Positions 12,401 to 23,690 of a DNA stretch of 64,000 nucleotides are shown piece after piece (the stretch's first letter is position 1; each line of letters opens with the position of its first letter). Source of the stretch: Hemileia vastatrix (taxonomy: Eukaryota > Basidiomycota > Pucciniomycetes > Pucciniales > Zaghouaniaceae); assembly GCA_030280995.1 (NCBI GenBank), contig JASXTE010000005.1:31068501-31132500 (forward strand). The letters run 5' to 3'. A program made the translations under genes and the position numbers. A model generated the notes under the pieces. That model saw only the letters and a list, made by a program, of their open reading frames with translations. It was not told the origin of the DNA and did not search any database.

Positions 12401-13043
12401 TTCAACACAAAAATCTCCTTTCGAAACTGTTTATGGAAGACATCCTTTATTCAAATCGATCCATGTAGGAACTAGTCATCCTGCGGAACATTATCTTCGA
12501 ACCATATCACGACTCCAAGAAGAACTTAAATCAAACTTGGAATTAGCAATTTGAAGGTACAAGGAACAGGCCAACAAACATTGACAATCTGCTCCTCCCT
12601 TTATACCAGGCGACAAAGTATGGCTTGATGCAAGAAACATTCGAACAACTCGACCATCAAAGAAACTAGCCAAAAGGTGCTTGGCACCATTCGAAATTGA
12701 CTCCAAAGTCTCTAAAACTGCATTTTGACTCAAGCTACCTCCTAAATGGCAGGCTATTTACTCTTTTTTTCATGTATCTCTCCTGGAACTTGCTTGAGAA
12801 ACATACCCGGGCAGGAACCAACCTCCTCCGGAACCGGTCAAAGTAGAAGACCATCTGGAGTGGGAAGTAAGCAATATCCTTGATTCAAGAATGCGCAAGG
12901 GGAAACTTCAATACCTTGTGGAATGGGAAGGCTTCCTCAATGACTCAGACAAAACATCCTGGGAACCAGCCATCAATGTTTCTAATGCCCCTGAACTCCT
13001 AAAATCTTTTCATCTTAAATATCCTTTAAAACCAAAACCTTAA
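9431..13043 (+). pseudogene. Pol of gypsy element 1 (PR-RT-RH-IN-chromodomain)
   Basis: Broken polyprotein. Protease motif LIDSGAS is near 9550. RT has [15 protein letters not shown] (10372), [11 protein letters not shown] and the catalytic YLDD of [11 protein letters not shown] (near 10675). RNase H has TDASDYA (11120) and [14 protein letters not shown]. Integrase shows the H...H...C..C zinc motif (HDSPLAGH, SCYECN, 11790-11910) and the D,D,E residues in SMDFISQLP, ISDKGSLF and [13 protein letters not shown] chromodomain (YLVEWEGFLNDSDKTSWEP) ends the protein at 13043, which places it among chromoviruses. Breaks: TAA 10037, a frameshift near 10287, TGA at 10732, 10753, 11032 and 11083, TAA 11383, TGA 11602, a frameshift just after it, and TGA at 12222, 12357, 12552, 12582, 12726 and 12795. 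Non-functional. Confidence 0.9.
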
Positions 13044-13203
13044 AACTCTCTTTTATTTTTTCTCTTCTCTTTCTTCTTTTCTTTTTCTTTTCTTTCTTTT
13101 CATAAAACTCTAAAACTTCTTTACTTCTAAAATTTCCTTATTTTTGTTTTCTTTTTCTTCTTTCTTCTTTCTTCTTTTCAAAAGTTTTTTCAACCTTCAT
13201 TAA

Positions 13204-13205
<2 letters not shown>

Positions 13206-13234
<29 letters not shown>

Positions 13235-14030
13235 TAAAAATAAAAATAAAAATAAAAATAAAAATAAAATTAAAAATAAAAATAAAAATAAAAATAAAAA
13301 TAAAAATAAAAATAAAAATAAAAATAAAAATAAAAATAAAAATAAAAATAAAAATAAAAATAAAAATAAAAATAAAAATAAAAATAAAAATAAAAATAAA
13401 AATAAAAATAAAAATAAAAATAAAAATAAAAATAAAAATAAAAATAAAAATAAAAATAAAAATAAAAATAAAAATAAAAATAAAAATAAAAATAAAAATA
13501 AAAATAAAAATAAAAATAAAAATAAAAATAAAAATAAAAATAAAAATAAAAATAAAAATAAAAATAAAAATAAAAATAAAAATAAAAATAAAAATAAAAA
13601 TAAAAATAAAAATAAAAATAAAAATAAAAATAAAAATAAAAATAAAAATAAAAATAAAAATAAAAATAAAAATAAAAATAAAAATAAAAATAAAAATAAA
13701 AATAAAAATAAAAATAAAAATAAAAATAAAAATAAAAATAAAAATAAAAATAAAAATAAAAATAAAAATAAAAATAAAAATAAAAATAAAAATAAAAATA
13801 AAAATAAAAATAAAAATAAAAATAAAAATAAAAATAAAAATAAAAATAAAAATAAAAATAAAAATAAAAATAAAAATAAAAATAAAAATAAAAATAAAAA
13901 TAAAAATAAAAATAAAAATAAAAATAAAAATAAAAATAAAAATAAAAATAAAAATAAAAATAAAAATAAAAATAAAAATAAAAATAAAAATAAAAATAAA
14001 AATAAAAATAAAAATAAAAATAAAATAAAA
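13206..14030. repeat. AAAAAT hexamer tandem array inside gypsy element 1
   Basis: About 137 copies of a 6-bp unit, with one variant near 13268. It lies just after the pol stop and between two pyrimidine-rich tracts. The minus-strand Leu/Phe dipeptide frame is a satellite translation. The unit differs from the AAAAAAT array flanking the element. Confidence 0.95.
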
Positions 14031-14703
14031 TAAATATAAAAAAAATTATATAAATACTTAAAATTCATAAAAACCTTAAAAAAATTCAATAAATTCCTTT
14101 AAATTTTTTCTTTCTTCTCTTTTCAATTTTTATATACATTTTTCCTTAAATTCTTTTTCTTCAAACTATCAAATTTTTTCACCAACTCAACACGACAATC
14201 TTTCTCAAACTTCACTTCAACCTTTAAATATCTCTTTTAAAATTCTTTGAACAAATTACTTCTTTCTTTCAAATTCTTTTTCCAAAATTATTTTTTCTCT
14301 TTCTTTTCAAATAACCAAAATTCCTCAAAAAATTTCAATAAATAAACTTTCACGAATAAACAAATTTTTCTCTCATTAAAATTTTCATTTCAAACAAAAT
14401 TGTTCCAATCAACTATATTTCTTTCTTTCTTCTTCTTCTTATTTAAAATTTTTTCTTTCTTTTCAAAACTTAAACTAAAATTCTATCAGATAAATATTTT
14501 TTCTTTTCTTTTTTCAAAATTGTAAAACAAAAAAAACAAAAAAAACTCATTCAAATATTTTTTCTTCTTTCTTTTTCTTTTCAAAATCTTATAAATTATA
14601 TATTAAAATTTCAACTAAAAAAACAAAATAAAATAAATAAATAAATATACAAATTTCTTTCTACTTTTTCTTTTCCTCTTACTTTCTTTTCTCACTTTCC
14701 ATT
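14031..14703. other. AT- and pyrimidine-rich spacer of gypsy element 1
   Basis: Long runs of T with C, and A tracts; no open frame. It would be the 3' untranslated region of both the sense element transcript and the antisense gene, which ends at 14704. Confidence 0.5.
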
Positions 14704-15688
14704 TTAAATTTTCTCCTGTATTTTCTCCCAAACTGATTTCTTCATTTTTTTTAAAACCACCCTTATTGTCTTCCTGCATTTCTCAAATACCTCCTCCTCT
14801 CCTACCAGTACCACTTCTCCAATCTCCAGTAATTCTTCAGCCACGTCAAAGGAGGAAGCATTGATAATCTTATCAACCTCACAACTTAAATCTTCAATGA
14901 ATCTTGTTCGTCGACTTTGCCGAGGTTTCTTCGGCCATACCTGGTCAAGAGTTTCCTTGTTGTCCTCCCTCGAATCGATCTTTGGTTGATTCTCTTCAAT
15001 TGGCATTGATGGGGCTGCTTCCATAATAGGGGCTTCCACAATAGCCACTTCCACAACAGGAGCTTCTGCGATGACATCTGAATTCTAAAACATACGGTCA
15101 CCAGTAACACAATTTTAAAATAAAGGAAAACAGAATTACATCAAAAACCGGGTCAGCTTCTAAAAATAGCTTCGATGTGACCTCCAGTGTCACTTCCTTC
15201 TCCTCTTCGTCATCTTTGATGACCATCCGCCCCTTCTTCAGCATCCACCTCAAGATGGGGACTTCATCTTCATCTTTCTCAACCAATTCATTCACCTCCT
15301 CCTCCACCCCTCGTTTTTTACCTGTGGCTTGGGTTACCCAGGTCGCCACGGTATCCTTGACTTCCTCCTCAACTTCTTCTGACTGATTTTCCCTGACCGA
15401 CATGTCCCATATATCTTCAACCACCTCTTTGGTCTTTGGTATTACCCAGTATTTGGTTTTGGTAAACCGTCGTTCAATGTCAGCATTTTTTGATAAGGCA
15501 TCACATGTTACCCGTCTCCTTTGGAAAAACTCGCATTTCTTGCGAGGACCCTGTGCCGCCATGCTTTTGACGCAAAAATACTCCATTGACTCACAGGCCG
15601 TGCAGACTTGGGAGTATTGTCAGGTAAGGAGCCCACCATCCGCTTTGGGGTGAGGAGGCTTGGGAGTCAGGGTAGGACAAGTTGACAT
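14704..15688 (-). CDS. Antisense two-exon protein inside gypsy element 1
   Basis: On the strand opposite gag-pol. Exon 1 is 15149-15688 (ATG at 15688) and exon 2 is 14704-15084. The 64-nt intron 15085-15148 has GT...AG ends and keeps frame. The joined product is about 306 residues with one internal TGA at codon 23, again at a place where CGA would fit. Visible features: a Cys cluster (VCTACESMEYFC, then KKCEFFQRRRVTC), a basic stretch, then a strongly acidic Glu-rich and probably coiled-coil half, an EAPVVE/EAPIMEA repeat at the start of exon 2, and a basic C-terminus. I do not recognise the family. The Cys spacing hints at a zinc-binding N-terminus, but the set is incomplete for a Zn2Cys6 cluster. 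Antisense frames between pol and the 3' LTR are known in some plant gypsy elements; the role is unknown. Confidence 0.55.
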
Positions 15689-15784
15689 AATAAATAAAAA
15701 ATAATAAAAGAGGAATAGAGGGAAAGTAGTGTGGGAAGTATATGTCTCATGCTCAACGGAGCTTGCGTTTTATACCCGGGCATC

Positions 15785-16591
15785 TGTCACGAGCCACATG
15801 ACACTCAAGGCAAAAGCAGCTCATTAAATCAATAAAACAGAGGTCTAAATCCATACTCAAAACGCAGAAAGCAATTCTACATAGCAATGGTGACTTCCCT
15901 TTGTGTACTCACTATTCAACTGCACTAATCTAAACTTTAAATCTAAATTAGTCAATTTCTCAAAAGTGTGTTTAGTCTTTTCTTCGATAAGCGATGCACA
16001 GTGCAATATTCAATGCAATATTCTGCTAAAAGGTTTATTAAGTATCTGTGGGTTATTAAAAGGGGTAGTGAGCATGGACGGGATGGTTAGTGGAGGATTA
16101 AGGGGTTAACGGATGTTAGTGAGGAGGGTCCAGGTGTAATGGGTGTAATTTTGGTGGTCTATGGTGTGCAGAACAATGGATGGGTATGAGGTCAATGCGA
16201 GGAGGAGTAATGGATATAAAAGGGGTTAGTTTTTTGGTTCAATGTTTCTTTAGAATTAAATTATAAAACGTATTTATAGTTAATAGTGGTAAAACTGCAA
16301 GTTAAATCATTATTGTTGTATATTTCCTTATTTTCTCAATAATCATTTCTAAACTTAAATCTTTGATTATTGAGTTTACAACCCTTTGTGAGATCCTAAG
16401 AATATTAGTATTACCATAAATTATATTAAGATTCTTATCAAACATATCTTGAAGTAGTAGTTCTTCCTTTGAGTCATCTTTGAATCGCTTCCTCAAACAT
16501 TCCCTCTGTGCTTTGAAGAAGTTTCTAAACTCCTCCCTTCATCTCACTTTCAGGAAAACCCTTGACCTTGTGCGTAGGTTGTCCGGTGACA
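15785..16591 (+). repeat. 3' LTR of gypsy element 1
   Basis: 807 bp, same length as the 5' LTR. I count about 21 mismatches (about 2.6 percent), most of them C/T or G/A at CpG-derived dinucleotides. It is followed by the AAAAT target duplication. Confidence 0.92.
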
Positions 16592-17130
16592 AAAATAAAA
16601 TATAAAAAATAAAAAATAAAAAATAAAAAATAAAAAATAAAAAATAAAAAATAAAAAATAAAAAATAAAAAATAAAAATAAAAATAAAAATAAAAATAAA
16701 AATAAAAATAAAAATAAAAATAAAAATAAAAATAAAAATAAAAATGAAAATGAAAAATGAAAAATGAAAAATGAAAAATGAAAAATGAAAAATGAAAAAT
16801 GAAAAATGAAAAATGAAAAATGAAAAATGAAAAATGAAAAATGAAAAATGAAAAATGAAAAATGAAAAATGAAAAATGAAAAATGAAAAATGAAAAATGA
16901 AAAATGAAAAATGAAAAATGAAAAATGAAAAATGAAAAATGAAAAATGAAAAATGAAAAATGAAAAATGAAAAATGAAAAATGAAAAATGAAAAATGAAA
17001 AATGAAAAATGAAAAATGAAAAATGAAAAATGAAAAATGTAAAAATGTAAAAGGTATAAATTTAAAAATGTATATATGTAAAAATGTAAAAATGTAAAAA
17101 TGTAAAAATGTAAAAATGCAAAAATGTAAA
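16592..17130. repeat. Compound satellite with a stepwise change of unit
   Basis: Four adjoining blocks: AAAAAAT (7 bp, about 16601-16668), AAAAAT (6 bp, to about 16744), GAAAAAT (7 bp, about 42 copies, to about 17038), then a degenerate GTAAAAAT (8 bp, to about 17130). The first block continues the array left of gypsy element 1. Confidence 0.9.
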
Positions 17131-17583
17131 AATGTCAAGGTGTGCTTTGGTGTAGAAGATTTTTTTTGGTGGTCCAACTCTGATGAATGGTGAAGGAAGA
17201 ATTAAGATTTAAAGATAGGTACATACTTATTTCTTTATATGTTATTACTCAACTAAAAATATAAATAGATTATTATTATTATTACTTTAAAGTTTTGGAA
17301 ATATGCAGATGTAAATACTAAGGTGGAAATAGTAGTTATATATTGGGTTTGTGTATATATAATATTTGATTGTAAGGTAAGTATGAGATGAAAGAAAAAC
17401 AGCCAGATGAGAGGCCTTAGAAAGGCAAAAAGGAGAGAAACTAGGGAACCAAAATTCTACATACATGTGTATCAGAGAGTGAACAATCCCACAGATAGAA
17501 ATTTCCAAAATTTAAAGTTGTTCTGTAAAGAATGTACTCATATACAGTATTTATCTGTATATGTCAATTTTAATCTTAAATTA
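17131..17583. other. AT-rich stretch, no feature recognised
   Basis: No convincing gene. Short frames on both strands lack any recognisable motif. Confidence 0.4.
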
Positions 17584-17834
17584 CACTACACAATATATGG
17601 GATGGACTTACTAGCAAGTCCTCAACCTGAACTCAGATGGAACTCAGACTGAACTCATACTGAAACCATACTGAAATCTACTTGAACACCCTTTTAAAAA
17701 TTGTTCTGTTGAGTGGTGTTCATCCCTGATTGTATGGTTCCTTTATCAATAGCTCAATGTGTGTTCAATATGTGGTGTTTTTGGGTCCAAGGTTGCGGAC
17801 TTGCTAGCAAGTCCACCCCCCATATTGTGTGGTG
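17584..17834. mobile_element. MITE family 2, copy 1
   Basis: 251 bp with TIRs of about 45 bp that start CACTACACAATAT and contain the palindrome GACTTRCTAGCAAGTCC. The 3-bp target duplication is TTA (17581-17583 and 17835-17837). The second copy is 23921-24181. CACTA ends with a 3-bp duplication match the CACTA/EnSpm (CMC) superfamily. No coding capacity. Confidence 0.85.
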
Positions 17835-17953
17835 TTATTTGATTTATTTAAGTTTCTGTATATGTCAAAGTAAAATTAAAAAAAATTTATTTTAATATTT
17901 AAAATTTTTATAGTTTAGTTTATTTTTCAGCTGTTATGAGGCCTCTGTCAAGG

Positions 17954-18132
17954 AATAAAAAATGAGGGAACATTAGAATTATTTATTTACTTCATTTTAT
18001 GTATTAATTAGTTAAAAATATGATAAGTAATTTATAAAGTAAGTATAACTAATAAAATGAGAGGTAAAGGCATATCTTTACTCTAGTATATAATTAATTA
18101 TTTACTGGGTAAGTCTAGTAGCCTGGCTGACA
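17954..18132 (-). repeat. Short LTR remnant of the gypsy A family
   Basis: Begins TGTCAAGG and ends 'aagtctagtagcctggctgaca', as the LTRs of element A do in the same orientation. It is only about 180 bp long instead of about 790, so it is an internally deleted solo LTR or related fragment. No clear target duplication. Confidence 0.55.
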
Positions 18133-18229
18133 AAAAATCTAAAAATGTAAAAATTTTAAATTTTAAAATTTTAAAATGATAAAATAAAAAAAAGCTCAGA
18201 AATATGGAATTTTAAATACTATCGTATAC

Positions 18230-19250
18230 ATCATTCAAGCATGTCCCAAAAAAGGTATCAAGTAAGTCATTGTAATTTTAAGCACACCGGTTAATAAGGA
18301 TATACTTCAACAACATGTTTGTCCTTTAACATGGCATCTGTTGGGTACATCCAAGCCTTTCAAGCACTTTATCCCCTTAACTTGATTAGTCAGTATTAGA
18401 TACACACATGCTTATGCCTCAAATTTTTTTCTTCACCTAATCCTTTGGAGCTTATTTATACACATGCCATACACTGTATATTAAGTCTTAAGGCCCCCTA
18501 GCATAATACTCCAACCCTTAATTTCTTCCACCCCTGATTACTCCCACCCTTATTTTTTTCCCCAAACACTAACATGAGTCCTTCACTTTTTCAACAGCTT
18601 CAGACAACTTCTAATTCTCTGGCCCTTGATCTCATGGATATGTTACTTTTTTTCATATCTATTACAAATACTCTCTTACTTTTTCTTGGTTCAGATTTTC
18701 TATTTCTCTCCAATTGGTTTGTGATAAAAATATGAAGTTAATTCAATTTTATTCTGGCTTCCCTGCTGCTTGCCATGACTCTTCATTTATTCTACAAATG
18801 ATTATTTCTCAACAACCAGAGATTTACTTTGATGAAAATAAATATCTTCTCTCTGACTCTTCTTACACTAGTGGTATATATGCGATCCCAGAGTTTCATG
18901 GGGCTGGTGATGAAACTAGTTAAAAATCTTGATTCAACACTTATCTAGCCAATTCTTGAATAAGGACTGAGCATGCAATTGTAATTTTGAAAGGTTTTTT
19001 TGCTTCACCAAGGGAAATGAGGAGCTCTTTACTTAAGAAGAAATAAAAAAATTACTGTTTATTGGATTATTTCATGCTTGATACTGCATAATCTCCTTGC
19101 ACAATGAAAGGATTAGTGGATCAATCTTTATGATGATAAAATTACTGAATCACCCCCAACTATTGCATTATCCCTCAGCTCTTCTTCTAAAACTGGTGGA
19201 ATGTGTACTAAAGTTCTTTCTATCACTCTTGCTAATATTTCAGACACAGC
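18230..19250 (+). pseudogene. Decayed PIF/Harbinger-type (DDE_Tnp_4) transposase
   Basis: 18230-18660 matches, in reverse complement, the 5' part of the deleted Harbinger-like element at 25118-25643, so it is the end adjoining the transposase. From about 18700 the translation shows typical DDE_Tnp_4 features: CDKNMKLIQFYSGFPAACHD with the HDS motif, LLSDSSYTSGIYAIPEFHGA, IRTEHAIVILKGFFASPREM near 18960, and LILHNLLAQ near 19080, then a C-terminal tail to about 19245. Several stops (after 18920, 19034 and 19110) and small gaps break it. No intact terminus is left. The rest of this stretch, to 19862, is AT-rich with no gene. Confidence 0.75.
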
Positions 19251-19862
19251 TTGATTATCTACTATTACTCAAATTATTCCTTGATTTCTTCTTTGATATC
19301 CTTATGAATGTCTTTCAACGTATCTTGTATATTCTTTTGTACATCATTAAAAATTTCTATATGCTTCTTTTTGTACTGTACTCTCCCTGAGTAGATAATG
19401 ATGTTGGTAGATACATCATTTAGTGAAAATATAAAGGACTATGTGAATTTTTGTATTTTTGTAGAAAGAAATAAGTTTTTTGAGCAAAAGAGCTACCCTT
19501 TTTGTATTCCACACTTGTATTTGTCTGTAACATCTTATGAGTTGAGAAATCTTTATTTGGGTGTATTTTATATTGAAAGCTTATAGTGATTAGAGTTTTT
19601 TATTCCTTTGTACTATCATTTTTGAAAAGAAGTTGAATTTCAAAATGCAACCAAATACATGAAAAATTTATTTTTAATCTTAAAAGAAAGGTTGTTGTTA
19701 AGTAATTTATTATAATCTGTTGATCTTTACATTTAGAAAATTTTTTGGTATATAAGTATGCTTTTAAAAAATATTTTCCAACTAAATCAAAAAATTTCTA
19801 AAAAATAAAAATAAAAATAAAAAAGCCAATACCGACCCCTGCCATTTACTATGGGATGCACT

Positions 19863-20078
19863 AGACACAAAATTTGGGAAGCTGATTTCAGGTGCCAACC
19901 CCTATCTTTGATTTGATTCAGTTCTAGCTCAGTTTTAATTCTTCTAGAAAGACTTCCCACTGAACACTGAGCATGCTAGCTTTCCTGGAATCAAATCTGA
20001 GTTATTCTTGTGTCACAAATGGATTGAGGGATTGGAACCTTCTAGCGGGTTCCAGGTGTTTTTTTGTGGTGAGGGGGT
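19863..20078. mobile_element. MITE family 1, copy 2
   Basis: Left part 'caggtgccaacccctatc', right part 'gattgagggattgg' and ending 'tttttttgtggtg'. It aligns with 293-505 and 24186-24388 throughout. The ends are more diverged than in the other copies. Confidence 0.7.
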
Positions 20079-20699
20079 CAGGATTACCAAATTTCAATAT
20101 TTACTTCATTAATTAATACTTAAACCAGTAAAAAAGGATAATAAACAAACTAAAAGTGATGGTATTCAGAATACTACCTTTCAATGAGTTCTAATGTGAA
20201 TAAATTCAAAGAATACATTTGACATGGAATTGTATTTTGAACTCATTCAATCAATTAATTTTTTAAATGATTAACTTTATAAAGAAGCAAGTCCTGATGC
20301 CCCATTACTTCAATTTAATGATAACATTCAATGACTGATTAATACTACGCTTAAGAAATAAAAATGAATCTTTTTAAATCCTTTTTTTACCATACTTAGC
20401 CTCCCTCTCTAATGATTTACTTTTCATTGAACCTTTTGTAAAAAAATGCAAAAAATAAAAATAAAAGATTAACACATACCAAAAATACTCAGAAACAGGC
20501 AGGAACCATCCTGTCATAATTTCTGAAATAATCATTTGTAAAAAAATATAAAAATATAAAAAAACATATCAAAAATGCTTTGAATCATGCAGGAAAAATC
20601 CTGGCATTACTTCCAAAGTGATTTGTAAAAAAAATATATATAAAAATGCCAAAAAAATGCTAGTAAAAGTGAGTAAAAAAAAAGATTATTAAGTACTTA

Positions 20700-22392
20700 C
20701 CTGAGATACGGTTTGAGTGACATAAAGTCAAATAAGAGGGAAAAACATTATGAAAAAAAGAAAAATTTTATTAGGGTGGAAAAAAACAAATGATAGAAAA
20801 GTATGAAAAAAGTAAAAACAATAATATAAAACATGAGGGTCAAAGAAAGAAAAGATGAGAAGAATGAGAAAGGTAAAAAATGTTAAGAAAAAGAAAAAAA
20901 ACCCACATTAATGAAGGGGCAGAAGAATAAGTAAAGAGAAAGATACTTGGGGGGAATCTTGAAGGAGAATCACATGATGAAAGAATTATGATATGCCTTA
21001 TGAAATGAATTATGAAATAAATATAAGTGAAATTGGGAAAAAAAAGTCTCAACTTGAAATGTCAATATCTCAGCAACCACTCAACAAAATTAAAAGCCAT
21101 TTGTGGGAAATGAAAGGTAGGCTTTAGAAGAATCTTCATTTAAAAGTATATGATATTTGAATAAACCTAACCATAATTCTGACTCTTTGTTTCATAATTT
21201 CATAAAACTCTGAGAATTGATATTTAAAATGATAAAAACAGGGGCTCTTGAGGGCCACCATTATCCAGAGAAGTGTCCTATATAGATTGAAGTATGAATA
21301 TATGATATAAATTGAGACCTATTTGACAAAAGTTGAAAAAAGATTGATTCAATTAATGTAGAGAAAATCAGTGAAGAAGTGTCAAATACTTCTCAAAATG
21401 TAATTTTCTAGTACTTGATTGAAAGCTAAAAGCCTAGATGGTTATCAGAAGAAGAAAATTTAGAATCCCTATTCTCTAATTATGTGACATCAAAACAAAA
21501 AATTTTGTAATTGGGCAAAAAAAAGGCTCAACGTCAAAGGTTAATATCTCAGCAACCACTGAACCAGATTCAAAAACTTTTGTGTGAACTGAAAGGTAAG
21601 CTTCTGGAGAATCTTCAAATGAAAGTACATGAGATTTGATTAATCCTAACCCTAATTCTAACTTCTTTTTTCATGCCTGTAAAAAAATTTGAAAAGTGAT
21701 TTTTGAAAATGACAACAAGAGGAGTTAAATAAGTCTACCATTATCCAGATAAGAGTTCTATGAATATTTAAAAGTTCATTCTTTATAAAAATACAGAGAT
21801 ATCAGATATGCATGAAAAATCAAAAAGGAGTTAACACTTAACTTGATGGGAAGGTAGAAAAAAATAGAATGAGAAAGAGAAAAGTAGAAATTTGGGGGAA
21901 ATTGAATATGGAGAAAGTGAAATGCATGAAGAATGTGCTATGAATCTGTGTCAAGGAAATGGAAGCAAAAAAAGTGAAATAGTGCAAAAAAGAAGGCTCA
22001 AATTTTAAGGTCAATATCTCAGCAATCATAAGATGCAGGAAAGTATAGAAAATTCAGCTGGAAAAAGGTGATGATTCAAGAAATCAAAAGGAATGAACTT
22101 ACTGTGATGAGAAGATAAAAATTTGAGTCAGAAATTTTGATTTAGAGAAATTCATAAGTTTTGAGTGCATGTAAAAAGTTGAGCTAGGGGAGAGGGAATC
22201 TGATGTGAAGTGGATTGGGTGATGTGTGTATTAGTGGGCTGAATTGTGGTTGGGGGGATGGTGCAAGAGTAGAAAGTAATTGACCTCATTTTTGACATTT
22301 CTAACCAAAAGTAAGTCATTTATGATGGCATCTTGGAATGGTGTTTTGAGACTGAAGTCTGTCAGGAATATATGGTAATGTCTGACACCCCC
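20700..22392 (-). mobile_element. Degenerate Harbinger-like element, right end preserved
   Basis: The right terminus (22392) in reverse complement starts GGGGGTGTCAGACATTACC and its subterminal 300 bp match the left end of the element at 24408. Leftwards lie three copies of a module with 'caatatctcagcaaccac' (near 21060, 21545 and 22010). No transposase or Myb-like frame is readable. The left boundary is not visible, so the start given is approximate. 20079-20700 is AT-rich with two diverged copies of a motif reading 'atgcaggaa..atcctg.cat' and no gene. Confidence 0.5.
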
Positions 22393-22513
22393 TAATATAT
22401 AGCTGTTCTTAAAAATATTGCCATCAATATGCAAAATTTTTGAAGTTACTTGACATAAAGACTGACATATGACAGCAAACTTAGCATGTTTTTGGTTCTA
22501 GCAGGTCAATTTT

Positions 22514-23690
22514 TGTCAGTATAGTCTAGTATGTAAGTATGATATAATAGTGTTATTTTATGGTCCTACTACTTATTAATAAATTATTTAGTGATTAAAC
22601 CTCAGGGGAAGACTAATAGAATAGTTATACTCAAATAAAACTCACAATACTTGGATTTAAATGCATGCTAGTGGTGGAAAATAGAAGAATAAAATATAGT
22701 TATAGCTTATATAAAGAAAATATCAATTTATAATGGCTTTATAATATATTTCTGAATACTAATAATTGTATTGTAGTGGTTGTTTGAATTTTAGTAATTG
22801 AATGATGATAATAAACCGTCAAAATCCCTCCTTACTTATACCCAAATCCACTGGAGTGCACAGACCTTCAATCCAGATGATGTCACTGCTATCCCCGGCA
22901 ATTACAGCACTGTGAGGGCTCATCACCTCCCCATGGCGTCCACTTCAAGCATTTTCAACACCCAGACCTCCAGTAAGGACCCTCCATCACTATTAATAAT
23001 AGCACAGAGTCATACCATAAATAGAAAACCCAGATAAAAGCGGATACCATAAAGAAACAGGTAAAATAAATAATCAAAAAGAGATTTAATGAAACTAAAA
23101 GCATATAAAGGAAAAAAATAAACTTTCAAAGCCCTCAATAACATCCTCAAGCATCCACATTAACCCAGAAACATCCTTCCAACCCATAAATCCGTGAATA
23201 ACCATCCAAGGAAGTAATTTTAGTTGTCCAAACTGGGTGTATGCGCCTGATATAGGTGTCTATGCTTCTGCAGGCGTTGTGAGTCCAATGATTTCGTCCA
23301 TATGACCTAAAATAAGCAGAAAAACAAAGGTTATAGGCTATTAAGGGGCTAAAACCCACTTATATACCTAAATATACATAATATACTGCATATTTCACTG
23401 AATATGAGATTTATGTATACATATAAGCTTATGTATGTCAATAATTACTTCATATCACTTAAGATAAGTATATTATGACTCCATTACCACCTTAATAAGT
23501 ATTATTAGGCCATGGATAAGCTATTTAAACTATTATAAATTATATAATAGAATAATAATTATATATATATATAATAAAATAATATATATTATTATTTTAA
23601 CCTTATTTTTAAGATATAAGCTTAATCTACTTAAGGTGATCTTATTTTAAGCATAAGAAATACTCAGTCCTAAGGATATTTAGGCTGACA
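22514..23690 (-). mobile_element. Solo LTR of a gypsy family related to B
   Basis: 1177 bp, TGTCAG...CTGACA. The high-coordinate end ('actcagtcctaaggatattt', then 'aggctgaca') matches the start of the B LTRs. The 5-bp target duplication ATTTT is at 22509-22513 and 23691-23695. No internal region remains, consistent with LTR-LTR recombination. It contains a TA-rich microsatellite near 23565. The small frames inside are not conserved genes. Confidence 0.8.

Larger units (their letters stand above)
7362..16591 (+). mobile_element. Ty3/gypsy chromovirus, element 1 (complete, degenerate)
   Basis: A 9230-bp LTR retrotransposon. It has two 807-bp LTRs beginning TGTCA and ending TGACA, and a 5-bp target duplication AAAAT (7357-7361 and 16592-16596). 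The order is LTR, gag (8244), protease, RT, RNase H, integrase, chromodomain (to 13043), an AAAAAT array, an antisense two-exon gene, LTR. It was inserted inside an AAAAAAT heptamer array. The coding part carries about 15 premature TGA codons and two premature TAA codons, plus frameshifts, so this copy is dead. No convincing primer-binding site follows the 5' LTR. The LTRs differ at about 21 of 807 positions. Confidence 0.92.

Noticed and set aside
6350..14030. CRISPR-like regular repeats
   Set aside because: Units are contiguous 6-7 bp satellites without spacers, and the organism is eukaryotic.
13190..14089. 299-codon Leu/Phe repeat frame on the minus strand
   Set aside because: Translation of the AAAAAT array, not a membrane protein.
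16539..17177. 212-codon Phe/His/Ser/Ile frame
   Set aside because: Translation of the compound satellite.
22798..23037. 79-codon frame in the solo LTR
   Set aside because: No homologue recognised and located in LTR sequence; most likely chance.
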